Source: Pseudomonas sp. Leaf58 (GTDB lineage: Bacteria; Pseudomonadota; Gammaproteobacteria; Pseudomonadales; Pseudomonadaceae). From it: a stretch of DNA of 64,000 bases. Of the stretch, positions 20,190-28,587 are shown in pieces. The translations under genes were made by a program, and so were the position numbers. The notes beneath the pieces are model-generated. The model was not told the origin of the DNA. It did no database searches and worked only from the letters and a program-made list of their open reading frames with translations. Position 1 is the first letter of the stretch. Every line of letters starts with the position of its first letter. The stretch covers positions 873,501 through 937,500 of the forward strand of contig NZ_CP032677.1 of NCBI RefSeq assembly GCF_003627215.1. The letters run 5' to 3'.

Positions 20190-21925
20190 ACATTGCCATT
20201 GTCACCGCCTGCCCCAACGGCCAGGTGTCGAGCGTGCTGAGCGCGCGTTTGCTGTCCGCCGCCGCCCAGCGGCGTGGCTGGAGCACCAGCGTCGAGGTGC
20301 AGGACGCCGGGCACCCTGAGCGGCAACTGAGCGCCGCGCAAGTCGCCGAGGCCGACTGGGTACTGGTGGTTAGCACCGGCCCGGTGGACCTGGCCCGCTT
20401 CGTTGGCAAGCGCGTGTACCAGAGCACACCGTCCCAGGCATTGGCTGACCGTGAGGGCTTCCTTGATGAAGCGGCAGCCAGCGCCCAACTGCTGGCAGCA
20501 GTGCCCGATAGCCCGGCCGCAGCGGGCAGTGCAGGTGCACGCATCGTCGCGGTCACAGCTTGCCCGACCGGCGTCGCACACACCTTCATGGCTGCGGAAG
20601 CCTTGCAGCAGGCCGCACAACAGTTGGGCTACCAGCTCACTGTGGAAACGCAGGGCTCGGTCGGTGCCCGCAACCCCTTGTCTGCCGAGGCCATTGCTGA
20701 CGCCGATGTGGTGCTGCTGGCTGCAGACATCGAAGTGCCCACCGCGCGTTTCGCCGGCAAGCGTATTTACCGCTGTGGCACCGGCATCGCCCTCAAGCAG
20801 GCGCGTGCCACGCTGGACAAGGCCCTGGTCGAAGCCAAAGTGGAAAGCAGCGCGGATGCCGCAGCGGCGACCACGCCGGCAAAGGGCGAAAAAACCGGGG
20901 TGTACAAGCACCTGCTCACCGGCGTGTCGTTCATGCTGCCGATGGTGGTGGCCGGCGGCCTGCTGATTGCCCTGTCGTTCGTGTTCGGCATTGAAGCTTA
21001 TAAACAGCCGGGCACCCTGCCGGCGGCGTTGATGCAGATTGGCGGTGAGGCCGCCTTCAAGCTGATGGTGCCGTTGCTGGCGGGTTATATCGCCTGGTCT
21101 ATCGCCGACCGCCCGGGGCTGGCACCCGGCATGATCGGCGGCCTACTGGCCAGCACCCTGGGCGCAGGCTTCATCGGCGGTATCGTCGCCGGCTTTCTCG
21201 CTGGCTACAGTGCCAAGGCCATTGCCCGTTGGGCACGCCTACCCAGCAGCCTGGAGGCGCTCAAGCCAATCCTGATCATCCCGTTGCTGGCTAGCCTGTT
21301 TACCGGCCTGGTGATGATTTACGTGGTTGGCCAGCCGGTGGCGGCGATGCTTGAAGGCCTCACGCACTTTCTCGACAGCATGGGCACGACCAACGCCATT
21401 TTGCTCGGCCTGTTGCTGGGCGGCATGATGTGCGTCGACCTCGGCGGGCCGATCAACAAGGCGGCCTATGCCTTCTCGGTGGGGCTACTGGCCTCGTCGA
21501 GCTATGCGCCGATGGCGGCGACCATGGCTGCCGGCATGGTGCCGCCCATTGGCCTGGGCATCGCCACTTTCCTGGCCCGGCGCAAGTTCGCCCAAAGCGA
21601 GCGCGAAGCCGGCAAGGCAGCGTTGGCGCTGGGGTTGTGCTTTATCTCCGAAGGGGCGATCCCGTTTGCCGCCAAGGACCCGCTGCGGGTGATCCCTGCC
21701 AGTATTGCGGGTGGTGCGCTGACCGGGGCCTTGTCGATGTACTTCGGCTGCAAACTGATGGCGCCGCATGGCGGCTTGTTCGTGCTGCTGATCCCCAATG
21801 CGATCAACCATGCGCTGCTGTACCTGCTGGCGATTGTGGCGGGCAGCTTGCTGACGGCGGTGGTGTATGCGCTGATCAAGAAGAGCGAGCGGGTGGAGCT
21901 GGCGGTGGCGCCGGTGAAGGGCTAG
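20186..21925 (+). CDS. fruA: Fructose PTS permease EIIB'BC
   Basis: A 579-residue inner-membrane permease that imports fructose as fructose-1-phosphate. The N-terminus holds two EIIB-like domains. The first (V-T-A-C-P-N-G, about 7-100) is the degenerate B' domain; the second (V-T-A-C-P-T-G-V-A-H-T-F, about 117-215) carries the phosphorylated Cys. EIIC follows from about 240 with eight or more membrane segments and the G-G-P-I-N-K-A-A-Y motif. The start is the ATG at 20186 overlapping the fruK TGA; a TTG two codons earlier is less likely. A REP element lies just downstream. Confidence 0.96.
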   Translation: MNIAIVTACPNGQVSSVLSARLLSAAAQRRGWSTSVEVQDAGHPERQLSAAQVAEADWVLVVSTGPVDLARFVGKRVYQSTPSQALADREGFLDEAAASAQLLAAVPDSPAAAGSAGARIVAVTACPTGVAHTFMAAEALQQAAQQLGYQLTVETQGSVGARNPLSAEAIADADVVLLAADIEVPTARFAGKRIYRCGTGIALKQARATLDKALVEAKVESSADAAAATTPAKGEKTGVYKHLLTGVSFMLPMVVAGGLLIALSFVFGIEAYKQPGTLPAALMQIGGEAAFKLMVPLLAGYIAWSIADRPGLAPGMIGGLLASTLGAGFIGGIVAGFLAGYSAKAIARWARLPSSLEALKPILIIPLLASLFTGLVMIYVVGQPVAAMLEGLTHFLDSMGTTNAILLGLLLGGMMCVDLGGPINKAAYAFSVGLLASSSYAPMAATMAAGMVPPIGLGIATFLARRKFAQSEREAGKAALALGLCFISEGAIPFAAKDPLRVIPASIAGGALTGALSMYFGCKLMAPHGGLFVLLIPNAINHALLYLLAIVAGSLLTAVVYALIKKSERVELAVAPVKG

Positions 21926-21945
21926 AGCCCTCGGTGAGCTTCAGT

Positions 21946-21977
21946 GGCCTCTTCGCGGGTAAACCCGCTCCTACAGG
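21946..21977. repeat. REP element
   Basis: GGCCTCTTCGCGGGTAAACC followed by CGCTCCTACAGG matches the 35-bp P. putida REP. It is between the convergent fruA and DUF3820 genes. Confidence 0.88.
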
Positions 21978-22027
21978 TTACTGCACAGTGTTGGTTTGCG
22001 GTTTTACCTTGAAGAGGCCGGTCCAGG

Positions 22028-22249
22028 CTAGCGCCGATGCTTCTGCCGCAATGGCACCAGTAGATCACCCAGCCCGTTGTGATCGATCTCGAGCATTAAC
22101 GCTAACAACCCGCCCAGCTCGCCGGTCGGGAACCCCTTGCGCGCGAACCATGCCAGGTAGTCCCCTGGCAGGTCGGCAATGATCCGCCCCTGATACTTGC
22201 CAAACGGCATGGTGCGGGTCACCAGCAGTTCGAGGGTTTCCGCTTTCAT
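22028..22249 (-). CDS. DUF3820 family protein
   Basis: A 73-residue protein with the DUF3820 core T-M-P-F-G-K-Y-Q-G-R, then D-L-P-x-D-Y-L-A-W-F and the LGGLLALMLEI segment. The family includes a quorum-regulated virulence-factor-like protein of P. aeruginosa and exonuclease-associated domains, but its function is not known. The ATG at 22249 has AGGTG upstream; the longer open frame adds 20 residues with no family match. Confidence 0.85.
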   Translation of the reverse strand: MKAETLELLVTRTMPFGKYQGRIIADLPGDYLAWFARKGFPTGELGGLLALMLEIDHNGLGDLLVPLRQKHRR

Positions 22250-22452
22250 TTTCGGCGCACCTGGCAATGGAAAAGCGCCGACCATACTGCAATCTGCACG
22301 AGCACCCAAGCGGCAATCATGCAGAACGCCGTTATCAAATTGCCCTTAGTGTATTTTAACTAATTGATTTTTAACGAATTTATAAACAGGCAAAGCTTGG
22401 CACGAACGCTGCTCCCTTACAGATGACTATCACCTGCCAAGGAGTTCGTACC

Positions 22453-22929
22453 ATGAGCAACCCCAATAAAGACGTGATCGACGTGCTCAACGACCTGATT
22501 GAGTACAGCAAGGATGGCGAGAAAGGCTTCAAGGCCTCGGCCGATGATGTGAAAAACCCTGAACTGAAAGCGTTCTTCGTGCAGCGCGCAGGTGAGTGCG
22601 CCAGCGCTGCGGGTGAACTGCAAAGCGAAGTGCGCCGCCTGGGCGGCGACCCGGAAACCTCCACCAGCATCAGCGGTGACCTGCATCGCGGTTGGGTCAA
22701 CCTCAAGGCAATGGTCACCGGCAAGGATGAGGAGGCAGTGTTGAACGAGGTGGAGCGGGGCGAGGACCACGCCCTCAAGGCCTACAAGGAAGCCCGTGAG
22801 AAACTTGTGAAACTGGGCCGTACCGCCAGCGACCATACCTACAACCTGGTGGAAAACCAGCTGCAAGGTGTGCAGCGTAACCATGACCAGGTCCGGGCCC
22901 TGCGCAACGCTGCCCGCGCCCGCTCTTAG
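22453..22929 (+). CDS. PA2169 family four-helix-bundle protein (DUF2383)
   Basis: A 158-residue ferritin-like helical protein. The N-terminal D-V-I-D-V-L-N-D-L-I-E-Y-S-K-D-G-E-K-G-F segment is typical of the PA2169/DUF2383 family. Glu and His residues in the helices could bind metal. These proteins are often stress- or stationary-phase-induced in pseudomonads; the function is unknown. GGAG lies eight bases before the ATG at 22453. About 100 bases of AT-rich DNA upstream probably contain its promoter. The stop overlaps the stop of the convergent diguanylate cyclase gene. Confidence 0.87.
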   Translation: MSNPNKDVIDVLNDLIEYSKDGEKGFKASADDVKNPELKAFFVQRAGECASAAGELQSEVRRLGGDPETSTSISGDLHRGWVNLKAMVTGKDEEAVLNEVERGEDHALKAYKEAREKLVKLGRTASDHTYNLVENQLQGVQRNHDQVRALRNAARARS

Positions 22930-24416
22930 TAGGTAGGCCCCTCTACCCGGTTACGGCCATTGGCCTTGGCCCGATAGAGCGCTTCATCTGCGGCTCCCAG
23001 CACGCTCGCCAGGTCGTGCTGGGAGCCCGACAGGCCAATACCGATGCTCACCGTCACCGCATGGGTGTCATCGGCGAAGGGGGCCAATGCCTCGACACTG
23101 GCGCGGATACGCTCGGCCAACAGCCGGGCGCCGGCCAGGTCGGTTTCCGGTAGCACCACCTGGAACTCCTCACCGCCATAACGTGCCGCCAAATCCGCAG
23201 GGCGGCGAATGCACGCCTCGATGGTCTTGGCTACTTCGCGCAAGGCATGGTCGCCACCGGCGTGGCCGTGGCGCTGGTTGAACGCCTTGAAATGGTCGAC
23301 ATCCACCATCAACACCGCCAACGGTTTGCGGTTGCGTTGGGCGCGGGCCCATTCCTGGCGCAACACCTGGTCCAGGCGCCGACGGTTGGCCAGGCCGGTC
23401 AGGCTGTCGGTGGCGGCCAGCGCCGCCAAGCCTTGTTCGGCTTCTTGCCGGCGGCGCAATTCGCGGCCCAGCAGCAAGGTCAGCCATAGAATACCCACGC
23501 ACAGTACCCCGGTGGCGACGCTGACCAGGATCGCAGTACGGCGCCAAGACTGGAAAACCTCGTCGGCCGAGTGTGCCACCAGCACGATCAGCGGCAACTG
23601 CGGGACCCGGGCAAAGGTGTATATGCGCTGTTTCGCGCTGCTGCCCGAGCGGGCAGTGAAGCTGCCGCTCTGTTCGCTGAGAATGCGCTTGAAATTGGGC
23701 CGATCGGCGTAATTGGTGCCAATCAGCGGATCCTGTGTGCGTGATGGCTGGCGCGCGAGCAATTGGCCGTCGGTGTTAAGCAGGTTAATACTGCTGTCGT
23801 CGCCAATGTCCAAGCGCTGAAACAGTTCGCTGAAGTACGACAGCCGCAGCGCACCCGCAGCCAGGCCGGCAAACTCGCCATTGGGGCCGGAGATACGCCG
23901 GGTGAAACTGATACACCAGTCCAGGTCGCCAAGCTTGGCCTTGAACGGTGGGCCCACCAGCAAACCGAGGTGGGCATTGCGCTGGTGTGCCTGGAACACT
24001 CCAGTGTCGGCGAAGTTGGCTTTGCGCGGCACGCTGCTAGTGGAGTCGCCCACTACATTGCCGAGTTTGTCCAGCCACAGCACATCACCGCGCTTGCGGT
24101 CGACGAAGGCTTCGTTGAATAGCAGGCGTTGGCGCAGCGGGCCGGGGATTTCCGGCAGCTCCTTGCGCCCGACCGCCCAGATCAGGCCCTGCAGGGACTG
24201 GTCATAGAGTTCGACGTTGCGCAGGATGTCACTTTCGATCAGCTGGACAATGTTGTTGGACGACCGAATGGCCGACAGCTCGACGCTGTCGCGCTCACGG
24301 GCCAGCAGGTAGCTGACAATCGTCACGATGGCGAGCACGGCAAGGCAACTGCCCAGGTTGAGAGCCAGTTCGGGGTGTGACCTGTGGAATGCGAAACGCG
24401 GGGATTGGGTGGGCAT
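22926..24416 (-). CDS. Membrane diguanylate cyclase (dCache-GGDEF)
   Basis: A 496-residue inner-membrane enzyme making cyclic-di-GMP. A first membrane helix is at about 18-40, a periplasmic sensor of the dCache/PDC type at about 45-290, and a second helix at about 293-318. The C-terminal GGDEF domain has an active GGEEF near 430. The R-P-A-D sequence five residues before the active site is an intact inhibitory I-site (RxxD), so feedback inhibition is expected. There is no EAL domain. It is a single gene; the ligand of the sensor is unknown. Confidence 0.94.
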   Translation of the reverse strand: MPTQSPRFAFHRSHPELALNLGSCLAVLAIVTIVSYLLARERDSVELSAIRSSNNIVQLIESDILRNVELYDQSLQGLIWAVGRKELPEIPGPLRQRLLFNEAFVDRKRGDVLWLDKLGNVVGDSTSSVPRKANFADTGVFQAHQRNAHLGLLVGPPFKAKLGDLDWCISFTRRISGPNGEFAGLAAGALRLSYFSELFQRLDIGDDSSINLLNTDGQLLARQPSRTQDPLIGTNYADRPNFKRILSEQSGSFTARSGSSAKQRIYTFARVPQLPLIVLVAHSADEVFQSWRRTAILVSVATGVLCVGILWLTLLLGRELRRRQEAEQGLAALAATDSLTGLANRRRLDQVLRQEWARAQRNRKPLAVLMVDVDHFKAFNQRHGHAGGDHALREVAKTIEACIRRPADLAARYGGEEFQVVLPETDLAGARLLAERIRASVEALAPFADDTHAVTVSIGIGLSGSQHDLASVLGAADEALYRAKANGRNRVEGPTY

Positions 24417-24528
24417 GCTCGCTACTAAGTGGGCAGGGCCATTCGCGGCGGCGATATTCTAGGGAAGTGGGGATTGTCGGACAAGATTTGTCCGACGGAA
24501 TCACGGGTTTATCACCTTTGCACTGCTT

Positions 24529-24573
24529 GTGTAGGCGCGGCTTGGTGTCGCAATGGGCCGCAAAGCGGCCCGC
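24529..24573. repeat. REP-like palindrome / hairpin
   Basis: A degenerate REP (TGTAGGCGCGGCTTGGTGTC...) runs into the strong hairpin GGGCCGC-AAA-GCGGCCC. It lies after the porin gene end, where it may help end or stabilise the leftward porin transcript. Confidence 0.6.
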
Positions 24574-24582
24574 AAACCAGGC

Positions 24583-25917
24583 TCAGAACACGTTTAGTGG
24601 GTAGTCGACGATCACCCGCAGTTCATCGTTGTCGCTGTTGCTGTCGATTGATGCATAACCCTGGCTGCCACGGTGGGCGGCATAGCGCACCAGCACCGAC
24701 AGGTCCTTGAGGTCACCTTCCTGGAACACGTACTTCACATCCAGGTCGCGTTCCCAGTGCGTGGCGTTCTTGCCATCGGCACGGTAGTAATCGTAGTGCG
24801 TGGTGTCCTGCGTGGCCTTGGTCAGGTCCGCCTCACCGCGCGAGTACGACAGCGATGTGCTTAGGCCCGGCACGCCCACGCCGGCGAAGTCATAGTTGTA
24901 CTGCAGCTTCCACGACCGCTCGTTGGGGGCGTTGAAGTCCGAATACATGCGCGAGTTGTCCAGGTAGATGCTGTCGCCCAGGTTGATGTAGTCGAACGGC
25001 GTGTTGCCATTGACCCGCTGGTAAGCGGCGGTGACGCTGTGGAACCCGGCGTTGACGGTGAAGTGCAGGCTGTAGGTGTTGTTGTCGATCTTGCCCAGCA
25101 GGGCCTGGCCGGTGTCCTGGGTGTGATAGAAGTGCACGCCCGGGTTAAGGCTGACCAGGTCGTTGACCACGTAGGTGTAGTCGAAGTCAGCGTAGTACTG
25201 GTTCCAGATGTCCTTCAGCTCGGCCGCGTACAGGTTGGCGGTGATGTTCGGGGTACCGCTCCACGACGCGCCGGCCCAGTTCAGGTGCTTGCTCTTGTCG
25301 TGTTCGTCCAGCGAGCCGTAGTAAGTGTCGATGCGGCGGTGGCCGCTCTGGTTGTAGGGCTTGGTGAAACTCACCTGACCGCCCTCGAGCAGCAGGCCGT
25401 CGATGCTGGCGTTGGTCAGGCTCACACCCCGGAAGGTTTGCGGCAGCATGCGGGACTCACCGCCGGCGATCACCGGGTTGGTGAGGAACAGGTCACCGGC
25501 TTTGAGCTCGGTGTCGAAGGCCTTGAGCTTGACGGCGGCACCGGCAGTGGAGAACGCGTGTGGCGCTGCCCCCAGCTCGCCGTCGTCCTTGATGTGCTCG
25601 GGCAGGATGCTGGTGCCAGCATGGCCGCCACCGCCGTCGAGCTTCAAGCCCAGCATGGCATGGGCGTCCAGGCCAACGCCGACTACGCCCGGGGTGTACC
25701 CGGATTCGAAACGTGCAACCGCGCCCTGGCCCCATTCGCGGGTGTCGCGCACGCCGGCGTTGTGGTTGTCGCGGTTGAAGTAGGCATTACGAAAATGCAG
25801 GTTGAAGGACGAGCCTTCGATGAAGCCATCAGCCTTGTCTTCATCTGCCTGGGCGGCGAAAGAGATCGTTGCAGTAAATGCAATGAAAAGCGGGGTGAAA
25901 CGAAACGCGGAAGGCAC
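24583..25917 (-). CDS. OprD-family outer-membrane porin
   Basis: A 444-residue specific porin with an N-terminal signal peptide ending around A-A-Q-A-D-E-D. The mature start, [18 protein letters not shown], is the OprD hallmark. A beta-barrel follows, with [13 protein letters not shown] and an NDELR-V-V-D-Y-P C-terminus ending in Phe, as expected for outer-membrane insertion. The start is read as the GTG at 25917 because AAAGGAG lies nine bases upstream; a further-upstream ATG at 25965 has no such site. The substrate is probably an amino acid or organic acid and cannot be fixed. Confidence 0.9.
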   Translation of the reverse strand: MPSAFRFTPLFIAFTATISFAAQADEDKADGFIEGSSFNLHFRNAYFNRDNHNAGVRDTREWGQGAVARFESGYTPGVVGVGLDAHAMLGLKLDGGGGHAGTSILPEHIKDDGELGAAPHAFSTAGAAVKLKAFDTELKAGDLFLTNPVIAGGESRMLPQTFRGVSLTNASIDGLLLEGGQVSFTKPYNQSGHRRIDTYYGSLDEHDKSKHLNWAGASWSGTPNITANLYAAELKDIWNQYYADFDYTYVVNDLVSLNPGVHFYHTQDTGQALLGKIDNNTYSLHFTVNAGFHSVTAAYQRVNGNTPFDYINLGDSIYLDNSRMYSDFNAPNERSWKLQYNYDFAGVGVPGLSTSLSYSRGEADLTKATQDTTHYDYYRADGKNATHWERDLDVKYVFQEGDLKDLSVLVRYAAHRGSQGYASIDSNSDNDELRVIVDYPLNVF

Positions 25918-26017
25918 CGGTACTAGCTCCTTTGGTCTGACGGTGGGGCAGTTTTTATTTTTCAATGTGCGTCTTTTTAGAGGTGTACGTTGCAGCGGGG
26001 CTGATAGTTAAAGCACA

Positions 26018-26050
26018 TAAAAAAAGCCGCTGATCGGCAGCGGCTTTAAA
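26018..26050 (-). terminator. Terminator after the small exported-protein gene
   Basis: On the minus strand a 10-bp stem (AAAGCCGCTG / CAGCGGCTTT) with a 5-base loop is followed by a run of T. It separates the small gene from the downstream porin gene. Confidence 0.8.
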
Positions 26051-26121
26051 AGGCTAACATATCGGCACCGAGGGTGCCCATTGCCTAGCCAAGGGAAAAC
26101 GGGAGCAGCGACAATGCTTGA

Positions 26122-26346
26122 TCAGCTGTCGGCGTTGGCATCGACAGAGACTTTGGAAGCGGTCTGTTTCGCGTCTTGCGTGGCGTCAGCCTTCTGTGCG
26201 GCGACGGCGTTGCGGGCGTCTTGATGGACCGCGGCGAACTCGGCATTACGGGTGACGAAAGCTTGCGATTCTTCGGCCATGGCCAGGGGCGACAACAACA
26301 GGGAAGACAGGACGAAGACGCTGGCAATACCCATACTGTTGGACAT
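26122..26346 (-). CDS. Small exported protein, function unknown
   Basis: A 74-residue protein with a clear signal peptide (hydrophobic core near 8-21, cleavage after A-M-A) and a charged, Ala-rich helical mature part of about 50 residues. GAAGG precedes the ATG, and its own terminator lies downstream. I do not recognise the family. It may be a periplasmic stress or chaperone-like protein, but that is a guess from composition only. Confidence 0.7.
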   Translation of the reverse strand: MSNSMGIASVFVLSSLLLSPLAMAEESQAFVTRNAEFAAVHQDARNAVAAQKADATQDAKQTASKVSVDANADS

Positions 26347-26540
26347 TTGAAACTACCTTCTTGCGGTGCAAGTGCTAATGAGGACGGGGGTAAAGTTAGT
26401 CCTTTCCCTGCACTTGAAACAGAGCGAAGTGCGATAAGCACTGTTGCGCAAAAGGTAATGATCCATAGAAAAGCAATAGAACTTTCGCCGCAAACCCTTA
26501 TGTTAGACAGCCCGCGCCTGCGTTTGCGGTTGCGCGGCAG

Positions 26541-27929
26541 TCAGCTATGAGCCGGCAGGCTGATTCCGAAGGTATTGGCCCCCGCCGCACTGCGCACGAA
26601 CACCTCCCCGCCATGCATCACGGCAATCGCCTTGACGATCGCCAGGCCCAACCCATGGTTACCTCCACCACTGTTGCTGCGCGCTACATCCACCCGGTAG
26701 AAGCGCTCGAACAGCAAAGGCAGGTGCTCATCGTCAATTGCCGGCCCGGGGTTGCTGACGGCGATGCTGACCTGTTCCGGCCCGGCGTCGATCTGCACGT
26801 GGATTACCTGGTGCGGCGCAGTGTGCTGCACCGCGTTGTTCAACAGGTTGATCAGTGCCCGGCGCAACTGCGCTTTTTCGATGGGCGCTTGGGCGTCGCC
26901 GCTCACGCACACGCTGACCTGCGCGTCTTCGAGAATGTAGTCCAGGTAATCCAGGGTGGTCGCCACCTCTTCGGCCAGCGAGGCCTGAGTCAGGGCAGTG
27001 GCCTTGCTGCCCTGGTCGGCACTGGCCAGGAACAGCATGTCGTTGATGATACTGCGCAGGCGCTCCAGCTCTTCCAGGTTCGATTGCAGCACTTCGAAGT
27101 AGTGCTCGGCACTGCGCCCGCGGGTCAGCGCCACTTGGGTTTGGCCGATCAGGTTGGTCAGCGGCGAGCGCAGTTCGTGGGCGACATCGGCGTTGAACGC
27201 CTCCAGCCTTGAGTAGGCCTGGCTGACCCGGTCGAGCGCGGCGTTGAAGGCGCCGGCGAACTGCGCCAGTTCCGGGGCCAGGGCCTGGGTTTGCAGGCGC
27301 CCATCCAGGCGCGGCGGGGCCAGGGCCTGGGCTTCGGTGGACAACGCCAGCAGTGGGCGTAGGCCGATGCGCGCCACCCAGTAACCCAGCAGCGAGGCCA
27401 GCAGCACACCGAGCACCGCCAACCCGACAATCGCCACCAGCAGGCTGTGTTGGGCCTGCCAGAAGGTTTCGGTGTCAATGCCGATCAGAAAGCGCAGTGG
27501 CGGCCGCTCGCCCAGCGCTGGCAGCGCGCTGACCAGCACTTTGTACGGGTAGGGGCGGTCGGGCAGGCGCAGGTCGTGCATGCCTTGTGCACCTTCGGCG
27601 AACGCACGCACCAACTGGCTGGGGTGGCCGTATTCATAAGCCGGGTCGCTGCTGACCACCCAGAAGCGTATGCGTTTGTCCTCTTCGCTGAGCAGGTTGA
27701 GCTTGTTGCTGATCTTGGCCCAGTGCTCCGGCGTACCGAAGCGGTTGAGGGTGGACTCGAGCACGCTGAAGCGTGCGTCCAGCTCAGCCTGCGGCAGCAG
27801 GTCGAGGCTGCGCTCGACCTGGCGGTACAGCGCCGAGCCGATCAGCAGGAATACGCCCAGCGCCACCAGAATGAACAGCGCCGACAAACGCAGCGCGATG
27901 GAATTACCCCGCGCGGTTTTCCAGGACAT
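26541..27929 (-). CDS. Sensor histidine kinase, CusS/CopS-like
   Basis: A 462-residue inner-membrane kinase. Membrane helix 1 is at about 12-33, a periplasmic sensor at about 35-155, and helix 2 at about 158-180. A HAMP linker follows, then a HisKA domain with the phosphorylated His in D-V-A-H-E-L-R-S-P-L-T-N-L near 245, then an ATPase domain with N-box L-I-N-L-L-N-N-A-V-Q-H-T and GLGLAIVKAI. The layout resembles heavy-metal sensors (CusS, CopS, IrlS), but the ligand is not shown. The ATG at 27929 overlaps the end of the response-regulator gene by 26 bases, typical for a coupled pair. Confidence 0.92.
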   Translation of the reverse strand: MSWKTARGNSIALRLSALFILVALGVFLLIGSALYRQVERSLDLLPQAELDARFSVLESTLNRFGTPEHWAKISNKLNLLSEEDKRIRFWVVSSDPAYEYGHPSQLVRAFAEGAQGMHDLRLPDRPYPYKVLVSALPALGERPPLRFLIGIDTETFWQAQHSLLVAIVGLAVLGVLLASLLGYWVARIGLRPLLALSTEAQALAPPRLDGRLQTQALAPELAQFAGAFNAALDRVSQAYSRLEAFNADVAHELRSPLTNLIGQTQVALTRGRSAEHYFEVLQSNLEELERLRSIINDMLFLASADQGSKATALTQASLAEEVATTLDYLDYILEDAQVSVCVSGDAQAPIEKAQLRRALINLLNNAVQHTAPHQVIHVQIDAGPEQVSIAVSNPGPAIDDEHLPLLFERFYRVDVARSNSGGGNHGLGLAIVKAIAVMHGGEVFVRSAAGANTFGISLPAHS

Positions 27930-28578
27930 AGCCCATGCCTCGGATGGTGTGCAGCAGCTTGTTGTCAAACGGCCCGTCCAGCTTGGCGCGCAGGCGCTTG
28001 ATTGCCACTTCGACGACGTTGGCGTCACTGTCGAAGTTGATGTCCCAAACCAGCTCGGCAATCGCCGTCTTCGACAAAATTTCGCCCTGCCGGCGGGCCA
28101 GTACGCTTAGTAGCGAGAACTCCTTGGCAGTCAGCTCCAGGCGCTGGCCGGCACGGCTGGCCTTGCGTGCTATCAGGTCGATCCACAGGTCACCAACCTG
28201 CACCTGCAGCGGTTCATGGCTGTTGCTACGGCGGGTCAGGGCCTGCAGGCGGGCGACCAGCTCGAGGAAGGAGAATGGTTTGCCCAGGTAGTCGTCGGCA
28301 CCCTCGCGCAGGCCATGAATGCGGTCTTCGACCCGTTCGCGGGCGGTCAGCATGATCACCGGTGTCTGCTTGCGCGCGCGCAAGGCGCGCAGCACGCCAT
28401 AACCGTCCAGGCCGGGTAGCATCACATCCAGCACGACAACCGCGTAGTCACCCTCTAGCGCCAGGTGCAGGCCATCGACGCCGTCCCGCGCCAGGTCGAC
28501 GGTAAAACCCTGTTCGCTCAGGCCGCGATGCAGGTAGTCGGCGGTTTTCTCTTCGTCTTCGATGATCAGCACGCGCAT
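27904..28578 (-). CDS. OmpR/CopR-type response regulator
   Basis: A 224-residue two-domain regulator. The receiver domain (1-115) has the acidic pair E7-D8, phospho-acceptor Asp51 in V-V-L-D-V-M-L-P-G and Lys in GKPFS. A winged-helix DNA-binding domain follows (about 125-220: LTAKEFSLL, V-E-V-A-I-K-R-L-R, TIRGMGYVLE). It is closest in pattern to CusR, CopR and IrlR. It lies nine bases after the RND pump gene and is followed by its sensor kinase, so all four genes are probably one operon and the pump may be autoregulated. Confidence 0.93.
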   Translation of the reverse strand: MRVLIIEDEEKTADYLHRGLSEQGFTVDLARDGVDGLHLALEGDYAVVVLDVMLPGLDGYGVLRALRARKQTPVIMLTARERVEDRIHGLREGADDYLGKPFSFLELVARLQALTRRSNSHEPLQVQVGDLWIDLIARKASRAGQRLELTAKEFSLLSVLARRQGEILSKTAIAELVWDINFDSDANVVEVAIKRLRAKLDGPFDNKLLHTIRGMGYVLENRAG

Positions 28579-28587
28579 GGTCTTGTC